From Ascarosepion bandense (taxonomy: Eukaryota; Mollusca; Cephalopoda; Sepiida; Sepiidae), in NCBI GenBank assembly GCA_037127315.1, contig JBBBDQ010001293.1:2622501-2686500 (forward strand): a DNA stretch of 64,000 nt. The letters run 5' to 3'. Shown one piece after another: positions 52,040-62,953 of this stretch. Each line of letters opens with the position of its first letter. The stretch's first letter is position 1. A model generated the notes under the pieces. The model ran no database searches. It saw only the letters and a list, made by a program, of their open reading frames with translations, and was not told the DNA's origin. A program made the position numbers and the translations under genes.

Positions 52040-54965
52040 AAAATAGATATGGAAGCGCTATTTAGCAGTTAAGTTTTACGAACTGACAAAATAAAGTTTT
52101 CACATGCATGAATATAATTTTTTTAGTGAAGAAACAGATATTCACTGATTAGTATGTACTAACTGACAAAATACAGTGATGACGTGTAATTAGTTTTTCT
52201 AGTGGAGAAACAGATTTTCAATAGTTAAGATTTACTGACAGAATATGGTTATCATCGGTATAACTAAAATATTCAAATAAAGAAATGTATTTTTAATAGT
52301 TAAGATTTAATAACTGACAAAATGCTCTTATTACACGTATTATTGCAATTATTTAATGAAGAAACTGATTTTAAATATTTAGGATTTATTGACAAATGTG
52401 CGTTGTGGTTCAGTGGATATCGGCTCGGAACGACAAATCGGGGAGCCGAGTTCGAATTCCTAGCCGAATTCATTGCATTCACTTACACGCAAATACCCTT
52501 GGGAAAGTTATTAGTCCGTCTATTCCTTCCAGTTATGGGTTAAATAACAGGACAGATTGGGTTCTATAGCCTTGGCTGGCAACCAGTCTACCGCAGAAAG
52601 CAATGGCAACCTACTGGGGGATAATATTCTGCCCAGTCAGTCATGTCTCTTTCGAGACATGATCGCACAAGCCTGTTTCACGTATGGCACTTTAACTGAT
52701 TGACTGACAAAATACTCTTACCACAGGTATAATTATAATTTTCTATTGAAGAAACAGAATTTAATAGTTAAGTTTCATTATCAAACAAAATACTCTGATC
52801 ACTGATACAATTATAATTTTCTAGTGAAGAACGCGATTTTCAATACTAAACATTTAATAACGGACAACGTTCTTTTATCAAACGTCAAATTATTATTTCC
52901 TATTGAAGAAACATATTTTCAATAGTTAAGACTTATTAACTGCCAGAATACGTTTATCAAAGAAAAATTATAGCTTTTTATTAAAGTAAAATATTTTCAA
53001 TAGTTCATATTTACAGAATGATAAAATACTCTTATCAATGGTACAATTACAATTTTCCAGTAAAAGAGCAGATTTTCAATAGTTAAGATTTACTGACAAA
53101 ATACTCTTATCGCTGGTATAATCATAATTTCCTGTTAAAGAAACAGATTGTCAATACTTAGGATTTACTAAATACACTTATCTCAGCAATATTTATAATT
53201 TCCGCGCGAAAAATCATTTTCAATACTTAAGAGACACTGACTAAAAATACTTTTATCACAGTTGTATTTATAAATTTATGGTTAAAAGACAGATCTTCAA
53301 TGGATATAAGTATAATTTTCTAATGAAGATACGGATTTTCAATACTTAAGGATAATTGAAGAAATATTCTTATCAAAGACGTAGTTAAAATTTTCTAATG
53401 AAAAAACAAATTTTCAATAGTAAGATTTAATGTCAAAATACTTTTATTAGTGGTATAATTATATTTTCCTAGTGAAGAAAACATCATCAATATTTTCAGA
53501 TTTACTGACTATATACTAGCATCACTAATATAATTATAGTTTTTCACTGAAGAAACAGATTTTCAACAGTTAAGCTTTACGAACAAACTATATACCCATA
53601 TTACAAGTATATTTATAATTTCCTACTGAAGAAACAGATTTCCAATAGTTAAGACCTACTGACAAAACATTCTAATCATATCTATAATCATAATTTCCTA
53701 GTGAAGAAACAGATTTCCAATAGTTAAGACCTACTGACAAAACATTCTAATCACATCTATAATCATAATTTCCTAGTGAAGAAACAGATTTCCAATAGTT
53801 AAGACCTACTGACAAAACATTCTAATCACATCTATAATCATAATTTCCTAGTGAAGAAACAGATTTCCAATAGTTAAGACCTACTAACTGACAAAACATT
53901 CTAATCATATCTATAATCATAATTTCCTAGTGAAGAAACAGATTTCCAATAGTTAAGACCTACTAACTGACAAAACATTCTAATCACATCTATAATCATA
54001 ATTTCCTAGTGAAGAAACAGATTTCCAATAGTTAAGACCTACCAACTGACAAAACATTCTAATCACATCTATAATCATAATTTCCTAGTGAAGAAACAGA
54101 TTTCCAATAGTTAAGACCTACTAACTGACAAAACATTCTAATCAAATCTATAATCATAATTTCCTAGTGAAGAAACAGATTTCCAATAGTTAAGACCTAC
54201 TAACTGACAAAACATTCTAATCACATCTATAATCATAATTTCCTAGTGAAGAAACAGATTTCCAATAGTTAAGACCTACTAACTGACAAAACATTCTAAT
54301 CAAATCTATAATCATAATTTCCTAGTGAAGAAACAGATTTCCAATAGTTAAGACCTACCAACTGACAAAACATTCTAATCACATCTATAATCATAATTTC
54401 CTAGTGAAGAAACAGATTTCCAATAGTTAAGACCTACTGACAAAACATTCTAATCACATCTATAATCATAATTTCCTTTCCAGTGAAGAAACAGATTTCC
54501 AATAGTTAAGACCTACTGACAAAACATTCTATTAACATCTATAATCATAATTTCCTAGTGAAGAAACAGATTTCCAATAGTTAAGACCTACTAACTGACA
54601 AAACATTCTAATCAAATCTATAATCATAATTTCCTAGTGAAGAAACAGATTTCCAATAGTTAAGACCTACTAACTGACAAAACATTCTAATCACATCTAT
54701 AATCATAATTTCCTAGTGAAGAACCAGATTTTTAATAGTTAAGATTTATTTACTGACAAAATATTCTTATCACAGTCAATATTTGTAATTTCTAAGAAAG
54801 AAAGCGTTTTTCAATTGTTAAGATTTATTCACAATATATTTTTTCATAAGAATAATTATAACGTTCTGGGGGCAGAAACAGTTTTTCAATAGTTGAGATT
54901 CATTGAGAAAACACGCTTATCACAGATATAAGTATAACTTTCTAGGGAAGAAAATATTTTCATCA
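52040..54965. repeat. satellite array, 75/79-bp monomers
   Basis: Roughly 30 tandem monomers built on 'gaagaaacagatttccaata', 'gttaagacctact', 'gacaaaacattctaatcaca' and 'tctataatcataatttccta'. The central part (about 53625-54720, some 14 monomers) is nearly uniform, and monomers are 75 or 79 bp depending on an extra 'aact' ('ctaactgac' against 'ctgac'). The flanks (52040-53600 and 54720-54965) hold strongly diverged monomers. A SINE interrupts the left flank. No ORF. Confidence 0.95.
52398..52703 (+). mobile_element. SINE S1 inserted in the satellite array
   Basis: Near-complete copy: head 'tgcgttgtggttcagtggat' with A box, 'gagttcgaattcctag', 'tacccttgggaaagttatta', 'gacagattgggttctatagc', 'cagtcatgtctctttcgaga', 'ggcactttaactgattgac'. 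'tgacaaa' borders both sides, but that word is also part of the monomer. Confidence 0.95.
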
Positions 54966-55004
54966 TTTACTGACAAATTAATCTTACCATATGTATATTT
55001 CTTT

Positions 55005-56220
55005 TATTCGGTATCACCCAAAAAAGGCAATAACGCCACTAAGACGAATGGGTTTACAATTTGTGGAATAATTAGGAACCAAAACATTAATAATGAGTGG
55101 AAAGAGAAAAGAGTAACCAGGAGAAACAGTAGACAGCGATTGATATTGTCTTTACGTTTTTACTGATTAAATTTGCCTAGAAGGCGTAGAGCCAAAAGGG
55201 AGTTCCACTTGCGGGACGTTCAAGAAAAGAAACTGTTTACTTACGGCTACATCGAGTCAACTCAACTGATGAAATTTCGAAGCCAGTTTAATACTGTGCT
55301 TAAAGTAATAAAGTTTAGGTACCCTAGCGGAAATGTCACCCGAACAATTACTACAAAAGTGTTTATAGAAAAGACATAGAGGCCACCCTTACGGCGGTGA
55401 ATAAGTGACTGAAACTGAGCAGCCATGTCAGAACTAATAATATTGCTGATTTTTTTGGATGTTATCTAGGAACTCAAGATAAATAGCACAGAAAACTGGA
55501 CCTCTGTGGCAACAATATTCTAAGAATGTTAGATGTATATATATATATATGCAAGATAGCTTCTCGCAAGACACAGTGAAATGATTTTCTTAACAGGTGA
55601 CCTGATATGAGATGCAATACTGATTTGATACTTTATGTCAGCTAAGAACATTAACCCAAGAAAGCGCAATCAGTCATTTTCCTGGAAGTTAGCATCAGGC
55701 ATGCTAACGGAAGGAAAGGAAAGGTCTTTAAGATGATTAATAGTTTATATGTTTAAGTTTAGATGTGTTAAAATTAACAAACCATCAATTTATGACAAGC
55801 CCCAGTTAACGACAGACTTGAAAACGTTTTGAATGTCGGCTGCAATTTTAACCATGTCGGACGGATCAGCCTATACTTAAGGCAGGAGTAAATAGTTGCA
55901 CCTTCAGCGCAGATGTAAAGTTCAGAGCTAATGCCATTGGGAAGGTCATTAATGAAAATTAAAATCAGTGAATGACCAAGGACAGAGCCCTGTGGGACAC
56001 TCGCATTAGTACGAAAGAATCTCGACTAGTGTCCGTTCAGAGTAACTTTAATTTCACGATTTGATATGAAAGACTTTATCAGTTCAAAAATGAAGACCAA
56101 AATGAGACAACGCAATTTTTCAGCTGGTGGAGAAGACCCTGTTAAGGGCTTTCGAAATGTCCAGTGCTACTGCTCATGCTTCTATCTATGGGTGTCCTGG
56201 GTATGACGATATACTACATC
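55005..56220 (-). pseudogene. LINE family B, RT core to 3' end
   Basis: The 3' terminus is at 55012 ('tatcacccaaaaaaggcaat'). Leftward-reading coding includes 'WNS' at 55195 ('gggagttccacttgcgggac') and, in 55900-56180, the RT palm in broken frames: 'GLLHQLKNCVVSFW', 'SVPQGSVLGHSLILIFINDL' and 'PNGISSELYICAEGATIYSC'. The catalytic Y-A-D-D reads C-A-E-G, so the enzyme is dead. This is the longest family B remnant in the window. Its 3' part is repeated in inverted orientation at 56421-56681. Confidence 0.85.
55092..55350. repeat. inverted repeat, left arm
   Basis: Matches the reverse complement of 56421-56681 at about 95 percent over ~258 bp by eye. Loop ~1,070 bp. The ORFs that start in both arms (plus 55173, minus 56599) are mirror translations and not genes. 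Confidence 0.92.
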
Positions 56221-56224
56221 TGGG

Positions 56225-56400
56225 TCCTGGGTTTGACGATAAAAAGCATCCGGCAGAAAGGCCTCTAATTGAGAATTATGAGGAGCATGGAACCACCTCT
56301 TAACTGCTGTCGTTCGCAGTTCCTCTCTGACTCGGAGTAGTAGCATCTATTAGGGTCTCAGCAATAAAAATTCCAGCAAAGACTTTTTGGAGATGAAAAT
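56225..56400 (+). repeat. element X, copy 3, left part
   Basis: 'gcatccggcagaaaggcctc', 'cacctcttaactgctgtcgt', 'ctattagggtctcagc'. It is cut at about 56400 by the inverted-repeat arm and resumes at about 56690. Confidence 0.7.
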
Positions 56401-56423
56401 ATTACTAGATATAATCTAGTAAT
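56401..56423. other. 10-bp hairpin at the arm junction
   Basis: 'attactagat', loop 'ata', 'atctagtaat'. It sits exactly between element X and the right inverted-repeat arm. Confidence 0.85.
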
Positions 56424-56681
56424 ATTGTTCGGGTGACATTTCCGCTATAGTACCTAAACTTTATTAATTTAAGCACAGTATTAGAATGGCTTCGAAATTT
56501 CATCAGTTGAGTTGACTCGATGTAGCCGTAAGTAAACAGTTTCTTTTCTTGAACGTCTCGCAAGTGGAACTCCCTTTTGGCTCTACGCCTTCTAGACAAA
56601 TTTAATCAGTAAAAATTTAAAGGCAATATCAATCGCTGTCTACTGTTTCTCCTGGTTACTCTTTTCTCTTTCCACTCATTT
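56421..56681. repeat. inverted repeat, right arm
   Basis: A family B LINE piece in plus orientation, sharing private variants with 55092-55350, which argues for a duplication of that segment and against an independent LINE insertion. Confidence 0.92.
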
Positions 56682-56684
56682 TTC

Positions 56685-56965
56685 AGGGAAAAATATTACC
56701 AGCAATATATTTACGAAACAAAATTACCTATAATACATTTTTGAAGAAAAATAAATATTAACAGCCATATATTTTTGAAGAAAAATGCATAAACCAGTAA
56801 TACATCTGACTCTCGACAAAACCCTTTCTACAAAACTACGTCAGTGAAGCTTGATCTGCAAATTGATTTCTTTCAAAAAATGCATATTTTATTGTTACGA
56901 GCCTATTTTGAAAGTTTTGACGGCATTAAATACCCCACTGAGGCGTTGATATAGCATAAAACAAA
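56685..56965 (+). repeat. element X, copy 3, right part
   Basis: 'agggaaaaatattaccagca', 'tacatttttgaagaaaaa' repeats and the end 'cactgaggcgttgatatagc', completing the element begun at 56225. Confidence 0.65.
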
Positions 56966-57179
56966 ACAAAAAATCCGAACCGAATCTATAATATGATAAT
57001 CATAATTTTCTGGCTTGTGAGTGTGGGAGTACATGGAGATTGTTGGCTGATTTTGTTCAGTGGTATATCAGCCTCTATAGTTTTTTTAAATGCTAAAATC
57101 TAAATATTTTGTATTTCTTCGACTGCAGTTATTTTCTACAACATTTTATACTTTCAAAGCAAACGTATGCCTTTTTAGA

Positions 57180-57630
57180 TATATAGTTTCCAGTTGATAA
57201 TATGTGTTGTTAGCAATTTAAAAGATGTATTACTGGTAATTTTATTATCAAAATGCATTTTTTATTGTCATTTTCCTATAAAAATCTATTGTCGTATATA
57301 TTATTTTAAAATGTATTGTTGGCATTTTTAATATAAATATATTTTTGGTAATTTTGCTATAAACCTTTTGCTGGTCATTTTAATATAAACGTTATTATTT
57401 GTGTTATAAATGTATTGCTGAGAATTTCACCAAAAATATAATGTTGGCAACTTTCTTAATAAAAATGAATTACTGATATAAGAACAAACTTTGATTTTTG
57501 TTTGGGTTCCACTATTTTCCCATAGAAGGGGACAACAGTAATTAAGAAGCGTTTCCACACTACTCAAAACCTCAAAGCTCCTGATTAGAGGCCAAGTTGC
57601 CGGATGTAGTTTATCCTCATTACCAGGATT
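57180..57630 (-). repeat. element X, copy 4
   Basis: Plus-strand reading shows repeated 'gtattactggtaatttt', 'tgtattgttggcatttt', then 'gacaacagtaattaagaagc' and 'gaggccaagttgccggatgt', complements of the X order. The repeat units here are more varied than in copy 2. Confidence 0.65.
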
Positions 57631-58045
57631 CCGAGATTCCACAGGGGAATAATACAGCATAGTTATGGGTTGGATGTGTAGAGTTTATTGTACTTTATAT
57701 AAGTGTGAGCTACTTAATTGCGAAATTGGGTTTAGCTCACGTATGCCGTGATTTGTCTTATCAAGGATAGAAGGATTTAATTATCCGGGTTAAACTCATG
57801 AAACACGTGACTTAGTTCAGGTGATGTGTAACCTGAATCACAACAGTTGTATTTTTAAACTTAATCAATCGGACGTAAAGAAAAGAGTTATAAATGTAGT
57901 CAAAGTTTGTTAAAACCAAAGATTTTAAACGATGATATTTAAAAGAAGCAAGCCCCCCACAACCTGAATTTAAATCTTTTTTACAGCACAGAACTTCGAC
58001 TAATTTCTTCCAATCCAGTTTTGTGTCGTATTAAAATCATTCTAG
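57631..58045. other. unassigned sequence
   Basis: No feature recognised. Confidence 0.3.
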
Positions 58046-58049
58046 TATC

Positions 58050-58480
58050 ACATTTATTTTAATCGTTTCACCCAAGCAAGGCAGTACCGCCACTGATGCA
58101 CAGAGGGCTACATAGGAGTAAAAGTTTAGACAGGAGGAAAGTGAAGAGAAAGACGAAACAGTTACAGGGGGTGTCAGAGAAAGGGCAAGATAAGGATGTG
58201 AACACAGGAGTGAAGACAGTTGCGAAGATAGAGAGAAAAGAAAAGAACAAGATATACAGGGTGATCTAGAAGGAACTGGAGTCAAGTGCATATGAGATAG
58301 GTACTGACATTGCATTTAAATCCTTGGAGGCTGTAGCCGCCAGGAAAGCAAGAATATGGAGGCGAGTTCCACAGACAGGAAATGCGAGAAAAGAAGCAAT
58401 GGGTGTAGAATTGTCGGTTGCATTTGGTTGATCTAACTGTAAATGGGTGGTATCTTGTATAGCTACAACAAATTAATAGA
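58050..58480 (-). pseudogene. LINE family B, RT C-terminus and 3' UTR
   Basis: 3' end 'cgtttcacccaagcaaggca', UTR 'agttacagggggtgtcagag', and complements of 'WNSPP' ('ggcgagttccacagacag') and 'DQPNATDNSTPIAS' coding up to 58470. A mariner-like element begins immediately after. Confidence 0.85.
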
Positions 58481-58486
58481 TATTTA

Positions 58487-59318
58487 AAGGGAGTGCAATG
58501 GGTAAAGTGTTGTCGTTTTATTTGTAATCTTGCGCATGCGTGTTGTTGATTTTGTCAACTGCATAGTAGAGTTGGGTACCATATGTGAGATAAAAGAGCA
58601 CCATGAAAAAATTAACTCTGCCAGAATTTTGAAAAAGACATGCTCAACTGCTTGGCATTTACGCCAGAAGCTTCAATATGAACATTTCAGAGTTTGTGAA
58701 TGCCAATCTGAGGACAGTGTAAAGGATTCAGAAAAAGTCGGATGAGTCTAATAGCGATTACGAAGATATGGCAACTCAAAAATCTCACTCTGGTGGTTTT
58801 GGTGAGAAATGGTAAAGGCCTCAGACTTATTACATTGCCCTACATCAAGAACTTTGAAAATGTCAAGAGGGTGGCTGCTGGAAGACCACATGTCTGACAA
58901 CAGGATAACAGGACTCTATACTATACCACACGAACAGGATAACCTAGATATAGCTGTCAGAAAATTTCTGCAGCCACATCATTTTTTACATCTGGCGACC
59001 TAAGCCCCTAGACTGCAACTCTCCTGAATATTATGTGTGGGCGTAGTTGAGTGAAATAACATTAATACTCTTTGTAAAATCAAAGTTGAAGAATAGGCAA
59101 GGATTATGACTCCTGAACCAACTTAAACAAGGAGACCTTCCAAAAGAGATGCAGGAGATTTCGAAGTCATCTGGAGACCGTGGTTGTAGCCAATGCAATT
59201 TTATTAAATATTTAAAAATATTTTTGCGTAATTTTGGTAACCCTATCTGTTAAAATGAAATGTCAACGTTATTTTCATTTTTGTGTAATTTAGACAACAA
59301 TTTACCGATCGCATCTTG
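58487..59318 (+). mobile_element. mariner-like element, internally deleted
   Basis: Ends 'aagggagtgcaatgggtaaa' and the complement of 'caagatgcgatcggtaaatt' are imperfect inverted repeats related to those at 5593 and 6307, next to TA on both sides. The plus strand has an N-terminal helix-turn-helix ('FVNANLRTVQRIQKKSDESN' across a frameshift near 58700) and a C-terminal 'PPDCNSPEYYVWA' region. The central catalytic part is largely lost. 832 bp. Confidence 0.78.
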
Positions 59319-59319
59319 T

Positions 59320-59490
59320 ATAAATCACATAATGAGGAAAGTGGGGCTGGAGAACTTGACACGTACATGGAATACTGTAACAGAAAATGAGTAGCTGCAT
59401 TTGGACTGGGAAGGACACTAAGAGAACAAAAGTTAGGAATTTGTGGAGAGCCATGATTCCTGAAAGGAGACTTTACATAAAAGAAGATGA
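59320..59490 (+). mobile_element. LINE family A 3' region
   Basis: 'cataatgaggaaagtggggc' (basic domain) and 'gagccatgattcctgaaagg'. Confidence 0.72.
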
Positions 59491-59855
59491 TTATTTTTAA
59501 ATATATTACTATCTATACAGGTCAGTTTTCATTCCATTTGGTGCCGACCTTACCACATTGAAAGAGGACAGGAAGCAGACTTGATAATTTATTATTTAGC
59601 GATAATGAAAGAAATTGAAGCGTCTTCTACAGACAACACTGGCAGGCGTCCTAAAGTCGGAATGAAAGACAAACCTGTGTGTAAGGAAAATGAATCGGAA
59701 TATTTTAGACGGCGTAATAAAAACCATATGAGATATTACAGCTAGGGTTTTGTTTTGCTTTGAATCCGTTAGCGTCAGCTGCATTTTACATTAGTCCCTT
59801 TCGAGTAGACCTTTATTTTGTCTCTCTAAGTCCGTAGTCTGCATTGTACTACGAT
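59491..59855. other. unassigned sequence
   Basis: No feature recognised. Confidence 0.3.
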
Positions 59856-59859
59856 AGAC

Positions 59860-59998
59860 TTTTTTTTACAATCGTTTCACTCCAAGGAAGGCAGTCCTAC
59901 CACTGGTGTGTAGGAGGCTGCATAAGAGGTGCGTGAAAGGTTAGGTAAGAGGAAAGCGAAGGGAAAGAGTAACTGGTTACACGGGGTGTCAGACAATG
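59860..59998 (-). mobile_element. LINE family B 3' UTR, left of the LTR
   Basis: 'cgtttcactccaaggaaggc' and 'taactggttacacggggtgt'. It resumes after the LTR at 60472. Confidence 0.8.
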
Positions 59999-60471
59999 TG
60001 TTATATATCGCCGTACGACGACAAAACAACAAACACGCATATATAAAAATATAAGGTTATATTTTTATTAATGACGACAAACCGTGTGGAATAGAGAACG
60101 GAAGGGTGAGATGCACATAGAATGGGTTGACGGGAGTGTAGTCTTGCCGTGGTGTTTCTCTGCTTCCACTGGCCGTTCTCTGCTGGCGAATCCGTATGTC
60201 GAGGTCTTTATATAGTCTTCTAGAACCGGGACTTTCCTTTCGGTTTTGCCTCGCCCACGCAACGCCCACGTAATTCTAAGAGACACCTGATCTGTTTGCC
60301 TCTGTAGCCATTTCCGCCGCTGTCGGAAATAAGGTCAAAACGACATCCGCTCCGGCCTCGACAGGATGTATTTCACAAACACCTGTCTTGTCGCTTCGCC
60401 GCCCCCTTCACCGACGGGAAACACCATCGCTTGCATCACTTCCTCGGGTGGGGCCAGATTGTTATATTACA
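59999..60471 (-). mobile_element. solo LTR (473 bp)
   Basis: Starts TG and ends CA with short inverted ends ('tgttatata' and 'tatattaca'), flanked by a 4-bp duplication AATG (59995-59998 and 60472-60475). On the minus strand it has a TATA box 'ctatataaag' (60216-60207) and a polyadenylation signal AATAAA (60069-60064) in the correct order for U3-R-U5. It is much more GC-rich than the surroundings. There is no internal region, so it is a solo LTR, probably from a Gypsy- or BEL-type element left by recombination between two LTRs. The two overlapping minus-strand ORFs of about 70 residues are LTR sequence. Confidence 0.88.
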
Positions 60472-60885
60472 AATGGTTAAAAAATGATGGGAATGCTGAT
60501 GTGAAGAGAGTTACATGAGAGCCGAGTGAAAAGAGAGATATAGCGGGTGTTGGTGAAAGGATAAGATATGGATGGGCCTCAGGGGAATAAGGGATGGCAA
60601 TTAACGTTGCATTTAAACTCTTGGAGATTGTAGCTGTCAGGGAAGCAAGTATAAGGAAAGTGCCAGAAAGAAGCAGATGGAGTAATGGAGGAGGCTGCGT
60701 TTGGTTGTTTTGATTGTGAAATTGTGGGACCTTGTTGCCAGTCTAGGTCCTCGAGTAAATTTCCGTAGAGGGGGCACCAGGGAGCCAAGCTCGTCGGAGT
60801 AGAACTCGTGAAAATATTTGTAGAAAAGATAGAGGGGAACTACATCCCCTCGGTAAGAAAGTGAGTGGAGTCGAGCTGCCTTGGC
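60472..60885 (-). pseudogene. LINE family B, right of the LTR
   Basis: Continues the UTR ('gggaatgctgatgtgaagag') and the RT C-terminus: minus frame 60788-60579 with 'FPYTCFPDSYNLQEFKCNVN'. Complement of 'FYTNYFHEFYSDEL' near 60800. Confidence 0.82.
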
Positions 60886-61285
60886 GATGGTATGGTAGTA
60901 TATAAGCCTAGTCTAAGGTTGATCGAAGAAAACTGTGAGATTTGTACATTTCCAGTGCATTATTTTCTTAGTTGATTATTTTCCTTTCTAATAAAACTGG
61001 CATTTGTTAGATCGAAATTGTGGTCAGGTATGTGTTGTTAGCAATTTAAAAGATGTATTACTGGTAATTTTATTATCAAAATGGATTTTAAAATGTTGTA
61101 ACGGAATAAATTCCCGCAATGTCTTACAATCGTGTTGTTTTTTAAATTTCTGTTCTTTCAATAATATTTTCCTTTCTTTATTTTTTAAATCTTTGCAGCG
61201 TGGATATCTTAAGATAGCTAGAAAGTTTATCAGCACTGACTTTCGATTGACGTAATCTTAGCAATATAAGACACGTAGATGACAC
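60886..61285. other. mostly unassigned; 55-bp piece of element X
   Basis: 61027-61082 repeats 57200-57255 almost exactly ('gatgtattactggtaatttt'). Otherwise nothing is recognised. Confidence 0.4.
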
Positions 61286-61291
61286 TGTTGG

Positions 61292-61555
61292 CTACCTCGG
61301 TGTAGCGTAATGGTTAGTAAGCTTGTCTTGCTAGAACCTATTATAACTGAGTAGTGAGTTCGATCCTCACTGGGTACCCCATGCTTTCGGCTTTGTGCCA
61401 CATCTAAGTGGCGCTTAGAAAATTACTTGGACACCTCGTGGTGTAATGCTTGTAAATTTTCCTCGCTATCATCATAACAACTGAGTGGTGAGTTCGATCC
61501 TCACTGGGTGTCCCTTACTTTCGACTTTGTTCCACATCTGCGCCTAGAAAATCAC
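61292..61555 (+). mobile_element. two tandem tRNA-like SINE units (family S3)
   Basis: Unit 1 (61292-61428): 'ggctacctcggtgtagcgta' with A box 'tagcgtaatgg', B box 'gagttcgatcctcactgg'. Unit 2 (about 61429-61555): 'cacctcgtggtgtaatg', B box 'gagttcgatcctcactgg'. Each is followed by 'ctttcg.ctttgt.ccacatct'. Between A and B boxes there are extra bases, as in an intron-bearing or insertion-bearing tRNA. Neither has a proper acceptor stem. Confidence 0.7.
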
Positions 61556-61712
61556 TGTAGATGACACTGTTCATGGTATACACTGAAAAAACTAAAAGAA
61601 GACAATGTAGAAAAGGAAACCAAGAAAAAAGTAAAAAACCGTATGTATGGGTGTCAGCAGTTAAAGAATCTCAGGATAAAAAATACGATTTGGAGATTTA
61701 AAATTCAAGTAG

Positions 61713-62020
61713 CGTTGTGGTGCAGTGGTTATCGACACGGAACGACAAATCGGGGAGCCGAGATCGAATTCCCGTTGACTTCCTTGCATTCATTTACGCA
61801 CAAACACCCGTGGGAATGGTATTAATCCCTCTCTTCCCTCCAGTTATGGGTTAAATAATAAGACAGATTGGGTTCTATTGTCTGGGCTTGCAACCAGTCT
61901 AACACAAAAAGCAATGGCAACCTGCTGCGGGATAATCTTCTGCCCAGTCAGTCGTGTCTCTCTTTCGAGACATGATCGCCCAAAGCGTGTATCACAGATG
62001 GCACTTAACTGAGAGAGTAG
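61713..62020 (+). mobile_element. SINE S1
   Basis: 'gcgttgtggtgcagtggtta' (A box), 'gagatcgaattcccg', 'acacccgtgggaatggtatt', 'gacagattgggttctattgt' and 'gatggcacttaactga'. Confidence 0.93.
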
Positions 62021-62029
62021 TTGACATAT

Positions 62030-62344
62030 CAGAGAAGTGTTTTAATCGATCATATAAAATGCTGCAGAGAAATTCGAACGCACGTAGCGAATGATGCCTT
62101 CCAAAAATTAACCAAAGTAGGTAGAATTCCGAAAATTTTCTAAGAAACAGATAATATCAGCCTTCGTATATGACAGAAAAGGCTGGAAATTTCCTTACAG
62201 ATGAAGAGATGACTTGTAAAAACAGAACTGTGGTTCTACAGAAGGATATTGAGAATATCATATAAGCAACAAGGAATTCATAAGGAAAATGGAAACAAAG
62301 AGGACATTTATATTCAGAATGAGGTAACAGCTGTAGTTTCTGGA
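62030..62344 (+). pseudogene. LINE family A RT fragment, left of the SINE
   Basis: Broken frames: 'REIRTHVANDAFQKLTKVGR', 'DRKGWKFPYR'-like, 'ELWFYRRILRISYKQQ' and 'METKRTFIFRMR'. Continues at 62646. Confidence 0.75.
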
Positions 62345-62645
62345 ACAGTCGAGTGCCATACGTGATACACGCTTTGGGCGATCATGTCTGGAAATAGATG
62401 TGACTGACTGAACAGAAGATTATCGCGCAGCAGATTGCCATTGCTTTCTGCGGTAGACTGGTTGCCAGCGAAGGCTATAGAACCCAATCTGTTATTATTA
62501 TTTAACTCTTAACTGGAGGGGAAGAGACGGATTAATACCTTTCCCAGGGATATTTGTGCGTAAGTGAATACATGAAATTCAACTGGAATTCGAACTGGGA
62601 TCCCTGATTTGTCGTTCCGAGTCGATGTCCACTGCACCACAACGC
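62345..62645 (-). mobile_element. SINE S1 inserted in a family A LINE
   Basis: Minus-strand copy with A box (complement of 'gcaccacaacgc'), B box (complement of 'ggaattcgaactggg') and full body. 'agtttctggaaca' before it and 'agtttctgggaca' after it form a ~13-bp target duplication. Confidence 0.93.
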
Positions 62646-62865
62646 ACATCCAGTTTCTGGGACACCTAAAAAGAAAGAGAGTTTAGAAAATGTGTCGCTC
62701 ATATGAGATACCGAAACAAAGGGGATAGAGAAACGCAGTGGTTTACCTACCTAATGAGCCGATGTACGGAGGATGCTAAATGATAAACATTAAACTAAGA
62801 TAAGAGATTGTGGAGGTCCATTATCGCTCAAGGCCTGATAAAAACGCAGCACATAGATGGATAAG
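62646..62865 (+). mobile_element. LINE family A, right of the SINE
   Basis: 'agtttctgggacacctaaaa', 'agacattaaact' region and the terminus 'attatcgctcaaggcctgat' with 'cgcagcacatagatgg'. Confidence 0.78.
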
Positions 62866-62953
62866 AATATTTTCTTTATTTTACGTCAGAATGCGTTCTC
62901 TTCTTCGTATTTCCTAGACACAGGTGTTTGCGTGCTGACAGTAACCATTCTCT

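Noticed and set aside
52040..54965. CRISPR-like regular repeats
   Set aside because: Monomers are directly tandem, with no unique spacers, in a eukaryotic repeat-rich setting. It is a satellite.
55173..55379. 68-residue ORF with a near twin at 56599-56405
   Set aside because: The twins are the two arms of an inverted repeat read antisense to LINE coding. The real frame is the opposite strand.
58509..58545. CpG-containing palindrome 'gcgcatgcg' as a regulatory site
   Set aside because: The same word is at 6250 in the related mariner-like element, so it belongs to the transposon.
60057..60286. Two overlapping ~70-residue ORFs
   Set aside because: They lie within the solo LTR, where the TATA box, polyadenylation signal and exact ends explain the sequence.
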